Positions 12,873 through 12,965 of a stretch of DNA of 12,965 bases are shown piece after piece. The translations under genes were made by a program, and so were the position numbers. Positions within the stretch are counted from its first letter, which is position 1, and each line of letters opens with the position of its first letter. The notes below the pieces were generated by a model that saw only the letters and a list, made by a program, of their open reading frames with translations, made no database searches and was not told the origin of the DNA. The DNA is from DMER01 sp003451645 (lineage in GTDB: Bacteria; Pseudomonadota; Alphaproteobacteria; Micropepsales; Micropepsaceae): NCBI GenBank assembly GCA_031976175.1, contig DALYLR010000058.1, positions 1 to 12,965 of the forward strand, written 5' to 3'.

Positions 12873-12965
12873 GCCGCTTCGTCCTCATATTTCGGAATAT
12901 GATCCGCAATCGGATCGCCCGTGAAGGTGGCAACCCAGCCATCAGGCCGCGTGAAGAGGCGGATC
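12869..12965 (-). CDS. mtnD: Acireductone dioxygenase, C-terminal fragment (partial at window edge)
   Basis: Only the last 31 codons are in the window: IRLFTRPDGWVATFTGD followed by PIADHIPKYEDEAA and a TGA stop. The IRLF-x-x-x-x-GWVA-x-[FY]TG pattern is typical of the C-terminus of MtnD, the cupin that oxidises the acireductone made by MtnC. The metal ligands lie in the part outside the window. The stop overlaps the mtnC GTG by 4 bp, supporting a common operon. Confidence 0.82.
   Translation of the reverse strand, partial: IRLFTRPDGWVATFTGDPIADHIPKYEDEAA

Noticed and set aside
1..12965. tRNA, rRNA, transposase or phage integration genes
   Set aside because: I found no cloverleaf, rRNA motif, transposase or integrase in any frame; no evidence of a mobile element beyond the small palindromic repeats.

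Overview
The window looks like chromosomal DNA of an alphaproteobacterium, probably of the Hyphomicrobiales. The support is high GC coding usage, the palindromic intergenic element at 7191-7290 (which matches elements I recall from that order), and promoter-like sites resembling those of the alphaproteobacterial stress sigma factor EcfG. The genus cannot be named from the sequence.

Layout: (1) 3-1199, plus strand: an S8 subtilisin-like protease whose reading frame is still open at the left edge. (2) 1210-5652, minus strand: a type I secretion operon read right to left. It contains a PrtD-type ABC transporter, a HlyD/PrtE-type adaptor overlapping it by 4 bp (ATGA), and an RTX protein made of 35 uninterrupted nonapeptides plus a C-terminal secretion region, ending at a strong intrinsic terminator. 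No TolC-type outer-membrane partner is in the window. (3) 5837-6559, plus strand: a conserved-looking 240-aa protein of unknown function. (4) 6749-7072, minus: a small exported protein made of N-[S/T]-S-S tetrads, with its own terminator. (5) 7288-7458, minus: a 56-aa DUF1508/YegP-like miniprotein, followed by the palindromic element. (6) 7676-9493, minus: an exported caspase-like/SUMF1 fusion, with a 10-bp-period repeat array upstream. (7) 9774-12020, minus: a periplasmic cyclophilin and a membrane histidine kinase. (8) 12162-12965, minus: mtnC and the 3' end of mtnD (methionine salvage), overlapping by 4 bp.

The most notable observation is that four genes or operons (the ABC-HlyD operon, the RTX gene itself, the 240-aa protein and the Asn/Ser tetrad protein) each carry GGAAT-N16-CGTT, with exactly 16 bp between the boxes. 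Every copy lies in the correct orientation and 46-73 nt upstream of a start codon. This is close to the EcfG consensus (GGAAC-N16/17-CGTT). It suggests a small ECF-sigma-controlled surface/secretion regulon in which an all-repeat RTX protein, its exporter and an Asn/Ser low-complexity exported protein are made together. The shared motif is read directly from the sequence; the regulon and its stress link are inference.
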